Part shown: one piece after another, positions 12,791-26,161 of the stretch | Layout: each line of letters begins with the position of its first letter | Numbering within the stretch: position 1 is the stretch's first letter | Source: Adiantum capillus-veneris | Lineage: Eukaryota; Streptophyta; Polypodiopsida; Polypodiales; Pteridaceae | Direction: 5' to 3' | DNA: 64,000 bases | Assembly: GCA_014529385.2 (NCBI GenBank) | Contig: CM043962.1 | Coordinates: forward strand, 122,659,970-122,723,969 | Program-made: the position numbers and the translations under genes | The notes under the pieces: model-generated | Seen by the model: the letters and a program-made list of their open reading frames with translations, nothing else | What the model was told of the DNA's origin: nothing | Databases searched by the model: none

Positions 12791-14095
12791 TGCACGTGAA
12801 GGAACTAGTTAGCAACCACGGCTTCTACAAAGGCCAAATGGAGCAAGACCACCTCCACAAGGAGTGGAAGGAGTTATCTTTGCCAGATCCAAATGTGCAT
12901 GTGGTAGAGGTGACAAACTCAAATGAGGTTGACATGGAAGCAAATGGCATTAAGCATGGGCGTGGAAAAGGGAAGGAGAAAGAAGGAGTCACGTTACAAA
13001 GTGATCATGGACGAGAAAAGAAGGCAAAGGAGACCAAGGAAACCAAGAGGACTCGACGTCGTATCAACCTCCAAGACTTGGATATGGTATGGCTCCATAC
13101 AACTTGTTGGAAGACATGAGAGGTAAGGGTCCTGATATCTCATGGCCTCAGTTTCTTGCATTATGCCCACAAGTTAGGAGGTATTTAACAAAGGCAGTTA
13201 GCACTAGAAGAAAGGTAACAGAGAGTGTGCCTGTTGTAAAAATTGCACAAGCTGAAATGAATGAGGATATTACACCGGTGCTAGATTATTACATAAAAGG
13301 AAGATTGGTTAGGGAAGGTCTAGTGGATGGGGGTGCACAAATTTGCATCATGATAGAGGGACTCATGCAAATACTAGGCATGCACATCCATGAGACACCT
13401 GAAATCAAAGTGAAAATGGCAAACAATAGCACGGCTAGGTGCATAGGCATTTGTAAAAATGTTTTTGTGGAGGCCTTTGGCATTAAGAAGGCAGTGGACT
13501 TCTATGTCATGTCTACCAATGGAAATGGTTACCCATTTATCCTAGGCAGACCATGGCTAATGAAAATGCGAGCTTTGTAGGATTGGGAGAGTGGAAAGCT
13601 AATTTGCAGGAATGAAAATCATAAGAAGGTTGTCTTTGACATGAAGTAGCAACGCCAAGAGGAGCTCCATGAAGAATCATCTCAAAGTGAGACGGAGGAA
13701 GGCTGGACCGATAGCACTTCAGAAGGAGAAAGTAGCGGCAGCATTATTGAAGAGAAGAATCATCTCAAAATGAGACGGAGGAAGGCTGGACCGATAGCAC
13801 TTCAGAAGGAGAAAGCAGCGGCAGCATTATTGAAGAGGAGTCTTTCATTGAAGTCATGGGGGTAAGGTTTAAGCCAAACAACCAAGAGACCTCTTGCCCA
13901 GGTTTGGAAGAGGTAGGTTCCCAAGAGAACCAAAAAGTGGAAGATGAAAGAATGCTCGAAGGTATGTTATCTACAACACTTTCAAAGGATGAAAGAGAGG
14001 AGCTCAAAGGTGTGTTAAGGAAATTTCCTAGGATTTTTGCTAAAGACTACACCGATGTGCGTGGAGTAGATTCTTTTCAACACAAATTGAGTTGA
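12790..14095 (+). pseudogene. Linker and aspartic-protease region of the Tat-type element
   Basis: A frame from 13,089 to 13,580 contains the retropepsin core LVDGGAQICIM, with the catalytic Asp codon at 13,326-13,328. About 60 residues later comes the flap/C-terminal signature FILGRPWL. This protease would process the gag-pol polyprotein. The upstream part (12,790-13,119) is a Lys/Glu/Arg-rich linker in a different frame. Downstream is an acidic linker broken by TAG near 13,578 and TAG near 13,647. An 83-bp stretch is tandemly duplicated (13,674-13,839), which shifts the frame. As in the 5'-most element of the window, Ser/Thr of the usual D(S/T)G triad is replaced by Gly. Confidence 0.75.
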
Positions 14096-15380
14096 AGCCA
14101 GAGGCCACACCTAAGGCTCAAAAGCTACGAAGGCTAGGAGTCATCAAGGAGCAGGCTTTACTCAAATAGGTAAGAAAGCTTCTAGCAATAGGTTTCATTT
14201 ATCCAGTGGAGAATTCAGAGTGGGTCTCTCCCGTTGTTGTCACTCCTAAGTGGAGGGTGTGTGCTGATTATCGTCCACTTAATGAGGAAACAAAAAGAGA
14301 TCACTTTCCCTTCCCATTTCAGGATGAGATACTAAATGAGGTAGCTGGTCATGAGAAGTACACTGTGTGTGATGGCTACTCAGGCTACTTTCAAATAGGG
14401 ATTGCTTTGGAGGACCACTTGAAAACAACCTTCATCACTCCTTGGGGTTGTTATGCTTTTAGAGTTATGCCATTTGGCTTGACAAATGCTCCAGCAACTT
14501 TCCAACGTTTCATGAACATGGTGTTTCAAGAATTATTTGGAAAGTCAATTAGGGTGTTCATTGATGATTTCTGCATTTATAGTTCAAAATCATTACATCT
14601 ACAAAGGGTAGAAGAAGGTTTGAAGAAGCTCTATGACATGGGAGGTCAACTCAACCTTGACAAGTGCCACATAGGTGAGGATGAAGTAATCTTGCTTGGT
14701 CACAAAGTTTCTTACAAAGGCATCGAGGTGGATCCTTCAAGGGCAAAGGTTCTTATTGAGCTCCCATCACTCAAGAATCTCAAAGAGGTCATCTCATTCA
14801 TTCAAAAGGTGAAGTATATGTCACGCTTCATTCACTTAGCTTCGGAGTTGCTTCACCCTTTGCAAAAGTTGACACAACAAGTGGAATTTGCATGGTCTGA
14901 TGAGCTTGAAGAGTATTTTTGTAACATTAAAATCATTCTGTCAGAACTACCAACACTCATGCCTCCTTGTTGGGAGTACACATTCTTTGTTAGATCTAGT
15001 GTTGGAAGGGAAACAATTGGTGTTGTGTTGCTACAACAAGATCCCCACAATACCAGGATGTGATCCATCTACTTTGCTAGTAGGGTCATGAATGCTTTGG
15101 AGAGAAGATACACAGAAGCAAAAATCATGATGCTTTCTCTCATGTTTGGGTGAGAAAGTTTAGATCCTACCTACTACCCAAACCTTTTGTAATTCTCACT
15201 GCAAAAAATGTGTTCCCTTGGGTGTCATCTCAAATGAATCTTAGTACTAGGATCTCAAAGTGGATTATGGAGTTGCAAGAGTTCCAATACTCTTTCAAGG
15301 TGGAAGATAGTGTGCATGCACAATGGGGAAGGATCCTTACTTATAGGGTACATGAGAAGGAGATTAGGTGCCTGAAATAA
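14096..15380 (+). pseudogene. Reverse transcriptase-RNase H of the Tat-type element
   Basis: The Ty3/gypsy RT is readable in order: WVSPVVVTPK, VCADYRPLN, ITPWGCYAFRVMPFGLTNAPATFQ (split here as ITPWGCYAFRVMPFG and LTNAPATFQ), and the catalytic box VFIDDFCIYS (FIDD in place of YXDD). These are followed by the RNase H connection segment. The open part runs from 14,206 to TGA 15,061. Upstream coding continues but is broken by TAG at 14,168. RNase H continues in other frames, with a recognisable tail at 15,150-15,377 (KFRSYLLPKPFVILT, then STRISKWIMELQEFQYSF) ending in TAA. The enzyme would copy element RNA to DNA. Multiple lesions mean this copy is inactive. Confidence 0.85.
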
Positions 15381-15419
15381 AGACCCTACCATTGCCACCA
15401 CCAAAAAATATTCCTAATG

Positions 15420-16782
15420 CTTTTACCTTGTTCTTTGATGGAGCTTTTTGACTAGCCACGTGAAAAGCAAGGGAAGGGCTAGTGTTTCTCAACCCAAGTG
15501 GGGAGGTGGTCATGAAAGATAAGGTCAAGGTTTAACTAGCAATAATGAAGCAGAATATGACACACTACTTCATGGTTTGAAGATGTGCATTGGCCAAGGG
15601 ATACAACGTCTCATGGTAAAGGGAGATGCACTTCTCATTGTTAAAAAAATTTTAGGCATTTGGGCATACAAGAATGAAAGCTTAAGGACAAAAGTTCATT
15701 CCATTCATAGGATGTTTAATCAGTTTGAAGAAGTGCAACTATATCATATTCCTGGGAAACAAAATGAAGATGCTGATTTACTTGCACAACAAACAGTTAC
15801 ATGTATTGAGAAAGAAGTGCAGGTCATCATGGTGGCAGCAGCTGTCAAGCAACCGAGATACCAGGGATTGGAGTCATTGGCTCCCATTATTGGCTACATT
15901 TTGGAGGGCGAGTTTCCACAAGACTTCACTAAAGCTCAGAAAAGGAGACTCATGAAGAAGGCAAGTTTCTATCTCTTCCTAGAAGGCTCCCTCTATCAAA
16001 GAGGGAAGGATCAAGTGTGCAGAAGAGTACCAACCATCGAGGAAATTCCAGCCATTCTAAAAGGTTTTCCTAAAGAGGCATGTGGTGGTCATTGTGCCCA
16101 AGAATTAACTGTGAAGAAGATTTTGCTTGCGGGGTATGTTTGGCCAAGTTTTCTTGTGGATGTTCAACATTGGTGTAAAAGTTGTCACAATTGTCAGGTA
16201 AATGGGAATAGAAGATTGGTTTATGGTCCAAGGCAAATCGTGCTTGCAAATGGACCCTTTGAAAAGTGGGGCATTGATGCTATGGGTCCTCTGCCTAGGA
16301 CAAAAAATGGCAAACTCTACATTCTAGTGGCTATAGACTATATGACTAGGTGGGTGGAAGCACAAAGTGTGGCAAAGGTAAATGAGAGGATAGTGAGCAA
16401 ATTTGTCTACACTAATATTTGTTGTAGATTTGGCACACCTCTAAAGATTATTTTGGATAATGGTCCGGGGTTCAAGAAAGGTTTACTCACAGAAGTTTGT
16501 GAAGAGCTTCACATTCTACATCGTCATAGCACACCATACTACCCACAGTCAAATGGTTTGGTCGAAAAGGCTAATGGTGTCATTGTAGGAATCATTAGAA
16601 AGATGGTGCAAAACAAGACAAAATTATGGGATGACTTCTTGGATGGTGCCTTGTGGGCATATCAAACCACATATAGGGAAGCCATGGAGTTCACACCATT
16701 TCACTTGGTCTATGGTCAAGAGGCTTTACAACCAATTGAGCTTAACATTCCAACAATGCGACTTCATGGCAAAGCAGCATAA
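15420..16782 (+). pseudogene. Second RNase H and integrase of the Tat-type element
   Basis: Fragments at 15,430-15,580 (FFDGAF, then NNEAEYD in shifted frames) followed by GIQRLMVKGDALLIVKKILG and LYHIPGKQNEDADLLAQQ form a second, archaeal-type RNase H. In plant gypsy elements that domain between RNase H and integrase marks the Tat lineage. The integrase follows in the open frame from 15,577: a zinc region (GGHCAQELT ... WCKSCHNCQ) that has lost one of its two histidines, then the DDE core with GIDAMGPLP, IILDNGPGFK and PYYPQSNGLVEKANG. The frame stops at TAA 16,780, where the sequence switches to a different element. Integrase would insert the cDNA into the chromosome. Confidence 0.8.
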
Positions 16783-17880
16783 GATGATCAAGATTGTGGA
16801 GCTACCCTTGTCACAAGGATTTGACTCCATTTTGGTGATTGTGGATCGATTTACAAAGATGGCACATTTCCTTCCAACCACCAAAGCCATCACTAGAGAA
16901 GGTACGGACAAACTCTTTCTACAACAAATCTATCGTTATCACAGATTGCTAGATGACATAGTTTGTGATGGAGGCCCACAATTCATCTCTAGCTTATGGA
17001 ATATCTTATTCAAGCTACTAGGAGTACAAATCAACCACTCTCATCCAATCACCCACAAAATGATGCAAAAATAGAGAGAATGAATCAAGTTTTGGAATAG
17101 TATCTCCATCGTACAATAAATTACCACTAGGATAATTGGTTCGAGCTCCTACCGCTAGGAGAATTCTCCCACAACAACAGTTTTTATGTCTCCACCCATC
17201 ACACTCCATTCTTTGCTAATTATGCACAACATCCCAAAAAGGATATCCATACACATCATGAGGTCAAGAATCTAGTTTCTATTACTCTTGCATAATAGTT
17301 GTCTACAATTTACAAAGAACTTACAATTCATATCAAAGAAGCTCGATCCAAGTATAAAGAAAGTGCAGATCTACATCTCATACAACATCTAAAATACAAA
17401 GAAGGGGATAAAGTATGGCTCCTTCATCATGATCTACGTTCATCTTGTCCCTGTCAAATGCTATATTATCAAAGGCTTGGACCATTTAAGATTATCTATC
17501 AAGTCAATCGAGTCACCTATCAACTCCAATTTCCCTCATCGTTGAAAATCCATCCGGTCTTTCATGTCTTAGTCCTAGGATCCTGTCACATATCTAATAT
17601 CCCAAGAAGAGCCCTACAAGCACCTCCTCTACTTGAGATTCAAGGACATGACAAATATGAGCTCAAAAAAATCCTAGATTCTCAAGTTTTGCATGGAAAG
17701 TTACAGTACTTGGCGCATTAGAAAGGATATGATGTTAGTGAGTGAACCTAGAAACGAGAACACAATCTTCATCATGCACCTCTCAAAGTCCAAGAGTTCC
17801 ATCAACAACATCCATGGAAGCCCAAGTCAAGGAACACCACAGCTCCTCGTGGAACTCATCGTCGCTGAAAGAGGGGGTAA
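16770..17880 (+). pseudogene. Chromovirus integrase-chromodomain 3' fragment fused to the Tat element
   Basis: From about 16,770 the sequence is a second integrase of a different lineage, starting just inside the catalytic core: ELPLSQGFDSILVIVDRFTKMAHF, given here as ELPLSQGFDS and VDRFTKMAHFLP. Next comes the second Asp region (CDGGPQFISSLW), then a GPY/F-type C-terminal part (KEGDKVWLL, RLGPFKIIYQVN, IHPVFHV). Last is a decayed chromodomain (YELKKILDSQV, then KGYDVSE in another frame at about 17,650-17,760). In-frame stops occur at 17,072, 17,096 and several later points. The 5' half of this second element (gag to early integrase) is missing. The catalytic Glu region is frameshifted. Confidence 0.75.
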
Positions 17881-18240
17881 TGTCATGGATGCTTGATAGT
17901 TAGTCTTCTTGAGTCTCCTACAAGAAAACACTAGAACCTTCCAGAAGTTTTTACAGCATTCTTAAAGAATGGTGTGGAAGATTCTAGAGGATCAAGGAAA
18001 GTGCTAGAAGGTTCTATAAGATGGCTTGCATCATCATTATCTCATTGCATACATAATCACTTATGTCATTGCCTATGTCATCGTACACACACACACACAC
18101 ACAAAGAGGCAAGAAAGTGCAGACTTATAGACCTTGTGTGATGAGAGATAGTGTTGGAACTTGGTAAGTGGAACCAAATCTAATCAAATTTCAAAAAAGT
18201 TGATGCTCCTAAGAAGGAAATTGGAGCTTGGAGCGGTGCC
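17867..18240 (+). mobile_element. Polypurine tract and 3' LTR of the chromovirus fragment
   Basis: A purine run (gaaagagggggtaa, ending at 17,880) directly precedes TGTCATGGATGC at 17,881. This is the expected arrangement of polypurine tract and LTR start. The tract lies a short distance after the chromodomain remnant. The LTR body includes a (CA)n tract at about 18,085-18,103. Its right end is not defined because no partner LTR is present, so the end coordinate is approximate. Confidence 0.55.
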
Positions 18241-18984
18241 ATCATCTTATTGATCCAGCACAATGTACTGAAGTAGGAGAGCCATGTCTTTGGAGCATAA
18301 ATTTTCATACCAAGAAATCTTTCTTTAAAAGTGATATCCCACACTTTATAATCATACACTTACTAATGCTTTGATAATGAATGATGATATGATAGAGTGA
18401 CATTGAATCATGGTAACCTTAATCATAATATGATGGTTGAAAACTTCAAACATCAAATTAAATATTGAAGTTGTAATAGTTTATAACAATCCAAACTACT
18501 ATATGTCCATCAATTGCTAAAGCATGTTAATCTTTGAGAGATGATCTACTGAACTCACCTTTAATTTCCTGATCCTATCTTGTCATATGCACGGGGAGAT
18601 GATCTATTGAACTCACCTTTAAATTCTTAATCCTATCTTATCATCTACACTTTGCACCTAAGTAGTGGTCCAATTTAGCTCCCACTCCCTTTGATATGAA
18701 ACAGGGTATTGAAACATCTGGGAAGTGCTCGCCATTATTGCGCATACATTATACCCCTTGCAGGTTTAGTAGGCCTAGCTTCTTACCCAGCTTGAGCGCT
18801 TGTTTTTTATCACATTCAAACTTTCTTTCCTCACATTTGTAGCCACCTAGCTACTTCATGGATGCACAATTGTCACCCTCATCTCCATAATCCTCAAGCA
18901 TTGAGAGCCATTAGTCAACCTAGCATAAATCATTTGACATGTTTGATTTGTTCCCATAGGTTATATTATCACCTTTAATGACAA

Positions 18985-18985
18985 T

Positions 18986-19035
<50 letters not shown>

Positions 19036-19038
19036 ATA

Positions 19039-19093
<55 letters not shown>

Positions 19094-19199
19094 ATTTGTG
19101 TGTGTGTGTGCACATGTGTGTATATATGGGAAATAGGAGTAACCTTATATATTTATATATATTTCTCTTTATATGGGACCATTCTCTCTCTCACACACA

Positions 19200-19253
<54 letters not shown>

Positions 19254-19780
19254 CACACACACATACACATTTTTTGGCTCTATGGGAGCTTAAAGGAGTC
19301 CTCCCTCCTTCATCCCCCCCCCTCTCTCTCTCTCTCTCTCACACACACACATACATATGCATATGTATGTATGAATGTATGTATATGTGTGTGTATGCAT
19401 AGATATGTATATATGTGTGTGTGTCTATAGATATATATACATGTGTGTATGTGCGTGCGTCTGTATGTATGGAAGATGGGAGCAACTTATATATTTATAT
19501 ATATTTCACTTTAGTTGGCTATATAGGAGCGTGCTCTCTCTCTCTCTCTCTCTCTCTCTCAAACACACACACATACACACATTTTTCCGGCTCTATGGGG
19601 TCTTGGAGAAGCCCTCCCTGTCTCACCCCCCCCCCCCCCTCTATCTCTTTCGCTCTCTCTCTTTGAGTAACAAATCTTGAGTTTGACTTGTCAGATTGAT
19701 CTTTAAAACCCCTTGGTTTTCTTTCTTCATTAGATTCTTCTCATGTGTGTGTGAGAGTGTATACATCTGTCTTTTTTTTT

Positions 19781-19847
<67 letters not shown>

Positions 19848-19951
19848 TGCACGAACACACACATGTGTGTGTATATACACATACATATGTTTATGTATAG
19901 AATATATTTATATATACATATCATATCATGTATGTGTGTGTGTGTATGTTT

Positions 19952-19992
<41 letters not shown>
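18985..19992 (+). repeat. Compound microsatellite cluster (CT, TG, CA, TA-rich)
   Basis: Blocks of (CT)n, (TG)n, (CA)n and ATATAT alternate for about 1 kb. A larger module is repeated: a tatatatttatatatattt segment, a CT block, aaacacacacacatacaca, a ggctctatggg segment and a C-run. It appears at about 19,130-19,330 and again at about 19,470-19,650. The final (TG)n block abuts the left end of duplicated copy A. All open frames here are low-complexity artefacts. Confidence 0.9.
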
Positions 19993-19994
<2 letters not shown>

Positions 19995-22900
19995 CTTACC
20001 CTTCATTTTTGCATTTTAAATTGGATGTTTTGTAAGGTTTCTTTAAAGTGAACCACGTAGTGACACGTGGAGGCCCTCCCCTTCCTTGAAAATTTTAAGC
20101 TGCATTATATATAGTATAGAAGTGATAGAGGTCAAGAATTTTGGTGACGGATAGCACCAAAGGCAAAAAGATTCTAAGAAGATATAGAATCCTCACCTAC
20201 ATCCATATAAATAAGACAACATATTTGTTAGCCTTGAATACATATTACAAGTGTCAACAAACCTATCAATTGTTATTCATGGACTAATTAAAACCTTTTT
20301 AAACGTATATCTACCATCCATGAAGAGTTTAATACACCAAGTATCCATTATGAAAAACATGTAATGATGCTTTGACAGTGAGACCTGGATGCTATTACTC
20401 TATTTTATCAGGTAAAATGTGTGTTTCAAAAGTTTTTATAAAATTCATTTTAGTCTTGCGATTCGAAGGCCATCACCCCTTCCAATCCAAGTGGTATCTC
20501 TATAATAGGCTATAAAAGTAGCTAGTTAAGCCCATTTTTAAGAAAATTATTAAAATAATTAGAATAAGTTCTCATCAGAAGGCCATCTTCTGTTTTGATC
20601 CAAGTGTCTTACCCATGTTTTATCCCATGAAGCCTTTTTTGTCTCCAATTTTAAGCTTCCAGATGTTCTTGTTTTGTAATGAAATCTAAAAGTAAAAACG
20701 ATTTGATCACATCTTAGTCCAAACCATATATTGCGCAGTATTTGGAGAAAACACTTTTGCTAAAACTACTTACAGTCTAAAAGTGGTTTTTTGTAATCAA
20801 GAAGTAGACCTAAAATTTTACATGTGTTATAAGAAATATTCTCAACTAGCCACTATCAAACCCATTAATGAGGTCCACTCATAGTGTTCAAAAAGATATT
20901 CCAATCGCTACCCAGTAATGTAGGTGATAGTTTATGCCAAGAGCAGAACTTACAACTAAGGAATAAAGTTTTTCCTTTACAGTTAATAAAACCATTTTAA
21001 GATGCAAACTTGAGACTAATCTTGAGAAAGGTATAGCTATGACTCTTTCACACACACACACACCCATCTCCAAGAGAAGCCATGGCCAAAACCCTAATCA
21101 AGGTTGTCAAAACTTGATCTTCTTCTTTACATTGCACTCTCTCTATCCTCTTCCCTAGCCCTCAAGATTTTCATAGCTTGAATCTCATTTATCTCTTTCA
21201 TTTCCAAGAAGCGAACTTGGTGGTCATCTTCAAGTGAATGTGCAGAGGGAGAGAGCCAACTATATCCAAATCAAGAAGAAGACATCATCATACATACACT
21301 AAGGTAAAGTTTTCTTGTTTTTTTAATGCTATTGCACTTGCTTGAAAGTGATTTACCTTTCATGCTTACTTAAATTCATTCTTAAGCTCTCATATTTTCA
21401 TAAGCAAGCCTTTTTCCTTTATAACTTGGGACGAAGAACGGCTTCTTAATTTTGTTTTCTCTTTCTAACTATGTTTCATTACCAATCATAACTAGCCACA
21501 TTGCTAACAACTAACCACGATGTTATTTCAAATTTCTTAGATTACCATACTAATATGGCTTAGAGAGAGTAGAAAGCACTCTCCTTAATTATAGGTGACT
21601 GGAGATCATATTTACCTAAATAGTATGCATGATGAATGGTGATGAATATCTATAATTATCCCTCAATCTCCCGCATAAACATTTTTTCTATGCTACTTTT
21701 ATTCTCTTACCTAAATTATTCTTATAAAGGTAAATGCCATAAATCAAAGGCAACTATTTATTGGAATTCTTTTTGGAAGTAACTTTGTTTTTCTAAGAGA
21801 GATATTGTAATACTCTCATGAAAGACTCACAATGTTTCAAATTTCTTAGATTACTATACTAACATGGCATATAGAGAGTAACAAGCACTTTCCTTAATCA
21901 TAGGTGACTGGAGATCATATTTACCTAAATAGTATGCATGATGAATAGTGATAAATATCTATAAATATCCCTTAATCTCCCGCATAAACCTTTTTGTCTA
22001 TGCTACTTTTATTCTCTTACCTAAATTGCTCTTATAAAGGTAAATGCCATAAATCAAAGGCAAATAAGTATTGGAATTCTTTTTGGAAGTACCCTTGTTT
22101 TTCTATGAGAGACATTGGGATACTCTCATGAAAGACTCACAATGTTTTCTCATTTATGCATTCATTTTCCCTCTCTACATAGTATGTGTAGGAGATTCGT
22201 TTTGGGGTTAGTACCTAATTCTCTCAAGAGAAATTGAGTTTTGAAGGGTAATTTTATCATAATCAAAGGAGTTTTCTTTGGAAGAAGGATCCGATTCCAA
22301 GTAGGGTTATCCTTCTCCCCTTTTGTAAATTGAAAAATCCTAAATCCTTAAACCACTCCTAGCCACATAATTAATCCTCTCCACAATAGCGACATATGCC
22401 TAAATCCCATCTCAAAGAAGGATTTGTTAACCATTCATACTCAATTTCATGAGCATTTTCACTACACTAGCATACCCACTCTTAGGAACTTTGCATTTTA
22501 CTTTTATACTATCATTCATTGAATGGTTCTACTCTTATACAATCAAGCATTGACTCTTTCATGTAGGGTTATCCTTCCCCCCTCTTGTCAATTGGAAAAT
22601 ACCAAATCCTTAAACCACTCCTAGATATGAAATTAATCTCTCCACAGTAGCCAGGTGTGCCTGAATCCCATCTCAAAGAAGGATTTGTTAACCATTCATA
22701 CTCAATTGCAGGAGCATTTTCACTACATTAGCATTCTTATGAATTTTGCATTTTACTTTTAAATTTTCATTCATTGAATGGTTCTACTCCTATTCAATCA
22801 AGCATTGACTCTAAAGTTCTATGTTTGCAATTCATGGCCCACACTAAATCAAAGAATATCATAAAGAGGATATGCATTGTTCTTTCCAATTTTGTATTCT

Positions 22901-25049
22901 TTCCAATTTTGTATTCTCTTCAAATTTGTTTTGCAATTCCAATATGGGGGGGAGTAGGGGGATAGATTCATGAAAGTGATGACCGTGTTGCTTGAACATA
23001 AATTTCCTATCATTTCCATGGATGGAAAATGATGCAAGAAAAACAAATGGGGATTCATCAAAGATGGGGTTAACTTGAAGCCTATATCAAGACAAAACCT
23101 TAGCTCTCAAGAGACTCATTGTTTTCTTAACGTCTTCTTTGAGTAGCTATTAAAAGGCAATAAGAACTAAGGTATTATAACTCAAGGAACTCGCTCTAAA
23201 TTTCAACTAGGACTAAAAGCTTTACTGAGAATATTTGGCATGGATACCCCTAGCATAACCTAAAATTTTTAAGTGTGAGACTTGTTTTACATGTTTAGAA
23301 ACAGGCCAATGCAGTTGTTCACCTGTGTGATGAAACGAGGGATGGTCCTTTCTGGCTAGGACTGATAACCGTTGATCTATATTTTGAGCTTGGGTTCATT
23401 CAAGGCTCTCGAATTGGGATTGGATGGGAGCGAGTCCTGACCAAGTAGTGAGACCTACAGATGCATTTGGAAATCGGCCTAGTCCCAATAGGCCTGATGC
23501 CAATCGGAAAATAAGGAAGTAAAATGGATTTCAAGAAGAGATTAGATAAGGGAGGAAGATGTTCTTTAGTTAAGGAACTCTTCTAATTGTATGGTAAAAA
23601 AGGAACCTTGGAAAAGCTAGGAACCTAAATTGGCTATTGCACAATTGTCTTATCATCTAAACATTTTCTCTATTTTTAAAATATTTATTTGAAAGGAATT
23701 TAAGGTAAATTAATTGTAAGCTTTTCCCAAAGAATGTAAAGAAAAATAATAATTGCAAGCTATGTAAAGGTGATGCCTCCACACGTGGTAGAGAAGACAT
23801 GATACCCGAGTCCTAAGATAAGGATAGGGATATGCCTAGAGAAGTTAATGGCATTGCTTGAAAGATAACTAAATAACTTTAATAATACTAAAGAAAAAAG
23901 GAAGTTAAATAGTGTAAAAAGGAAAAAAGTGGGAACGGACTGATCATTGAACACTTACAAGGGTATGCAATAGTTTGAATGCTACTTTTAAATGCTTGAA
24001 ATGTATTCTTGGTTTGACATCATTGGAATATTGTTTTCTAGTATCATAGAACTACCTTGAAAGGGTGCATTGACCAAACTATTCGGTGGGAGGGTGGATT
24101 TCGGAGGGTTAAATTGTTGGCTGGAAAGTTGAACCCAATTTATGTTGTCCATTAGATTAATTCAAGAATAGAAAAAGGGATTCTAACCTACTACGGAGTG
24201 GAGATCAAATTTGCAAACAAGGGGCTCATGTATTTAGTAAATACACTCATCTTAGGGGAACAGAATGAAGGTTGTGCTCGTTCAAAAGCTGGAAAAAAGT
24301 GTCAGTGACCTTGAACCAAGGGTGAGTTAGAGAACTCTCACTTGGAAGGTAGAGTTCAAATTTCATCTAATGGATTTGTTTGGAAAGTTTTGAACTGTCA
24401 AGGAAAGGTGTTTCCGGGTTAAGGATTCCATATGAGAAAAGTGAATGTTTTCACCCCCTTGGGTTGGTATCAGAGAGCAGGAGGAGTCTTTTCTTGGTGT
24501 CGGTCTCAAGCAGGAGGGATGTCAGGAATTAAGGTGTATCCATTTGGAGATGATGTAGCCGGTGGTCCCTGGTATGGCCCTCACAAACTACCATAGTTAA
24601 AGATAATCAGGCTTAACTCCTGCAGATTATCACAGATATTACAAAAAAAAGGCAAAACAGTTTTAATGAACCCTTCAACAATTGGATACAAATCAGCTCA
24701 AAGAAAGCTAATTTTTTTGCCCCACCAACACTGTTGACTAGTCAAAACATTAACTTTCACATGGAATGGATTTACATTTTTTTATCTAGAAAAAGAAACA
24801 TAGTTTCAACTTTAAGCCACCATTAACTACTCAAGGCATAAATGGTTAAGTATATTTTTTTTAACCGGAAAGAAAGTAAAATCTGTTCGGTGTCAACCAG
24901 CATATATAATATCAACAACGGCATAAACCAATCCAAGCAAGAGATACCATCATCATCCCCAACTTTTCAACAATTACTAAGGGATATTTCTAAAATCTTC
25001 ATGTGCACATCAATAAAAGAAAAGCCTCATATACAAAACCAGGTAGGGT

Positions 25050-26161
25050 TTTCAATTTTTTATAGAAAACCAAAAGAATGATGCAATGTCATCCAGCAAG
25101 ATTCTAACCTTGTGACCCTTGATAGACCCATGCATTCACCCAAGCTCTTATGGATCAAACGTGGTTTTCCACATAGAGGTCGTACTAAAACACTCATTCA
25201 TTCCTTACGTGTGTGTTAATTCCACCTTGGAATAGTGGGAAGAGAACTCTAGTGGAAGTAATTGCACCATGTCTTGGGCAAGAGAATTTTAATTGGGACA
25301 ATCATTTTTGCCATGCCCACTTCCCAAGAAATCTTTTTTAGCTTTTTCAAAATCCTCTGTTGGGATAGATGGCCATGAGGACCCTTGGGATACATTAGAT
25401 GAGGCTGCCATAAATTTTACATAACTATAGTTGTGAGATGTGTGTGGATTTGTAGTGTCATGAATGTGCATGCTATGAATTTTTTTCGTATGGATTATCA
25501 TGGATATGAGTGTAGACTATTTCTTCCTTAAGAATTTTGAGGTCTTGTGTTTTAACGTGCTTCTTATGCTCAAGATTGGACCCACAAACCAATCCTCCCA
25601 CCTGTTTGAAGGCATTTAAATCCTCTAGCTTGAGAATAACATCTCTATAGTGAAAAATGTACTCAAGTAGTATCCTATACTGACATCTCTATAGTGAAAA
25701 TGTACTCAAGTAGTATCTTATGCTAGCACATGGAGCACTTATCCCATGTGGTCTAGTTTTTGTCCCCATTAGTGGACACAAAAATTATTTCTAAATACAT
25801 ACTTAAAGGAAGCCCATGAAAAGAGTGTGATGCCCTTCTCCTTGAGTGATATCCACCACTTATATCCTTTACCTTCTAGGGTGAAACTAGTTTATAGTGC
25901 CTTCACTGCTACATTTGGAGCTTGATCCAGGTCATTTTGATCCAGGTCATGAATACCATCACATTCACTTAGGAAGATATTCACTGGGAAAATCTGACAA
26001 CAAATTAGGTTGGAGCCGTGCTCAAGAATTCTAGGGAAAGGATTTACAAACATATTGTCTGATGGACCCCCCAAATGCTCATTTGCAAGGCCCTTGGCTT
26101 GTTGATGCAGATATTGTACTAACAAACCAAACAGCTTGGTGACAAACATGTGTAAACTCAA
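25050..26161 (-). pseudogene. Gag-protease remnant of a retroelement inside copy A
   Basis: On the minus strand, shifting frames give KGLANEHLGG and a gag-type block (FTLEGKGYKWW, ITLFSW). Then come LKLEDLNAF and GSNLEHKKHVKTQ (about 25,640-25,540). A partial zinc knuckle reads GHGKNDCPN (about 25,320-25,290). A protease-like IKGHKVRILLDDIAS follows (about 25,125-25,080), in which the usual LLDSGAS is altered. The order gag, knuckle, protease is that of gypsy elements. Copy B preserves the gag part (about 56,170-55,430) but lacks the knuckle and protease part. Many stops and shifts are present. Confidence 0.5.

Noticed and set aside
19040-20051. Multiple Cys-Val and Ser-Leu frames
   Set aside because: They arise from TG, CA and CT microsatellites.
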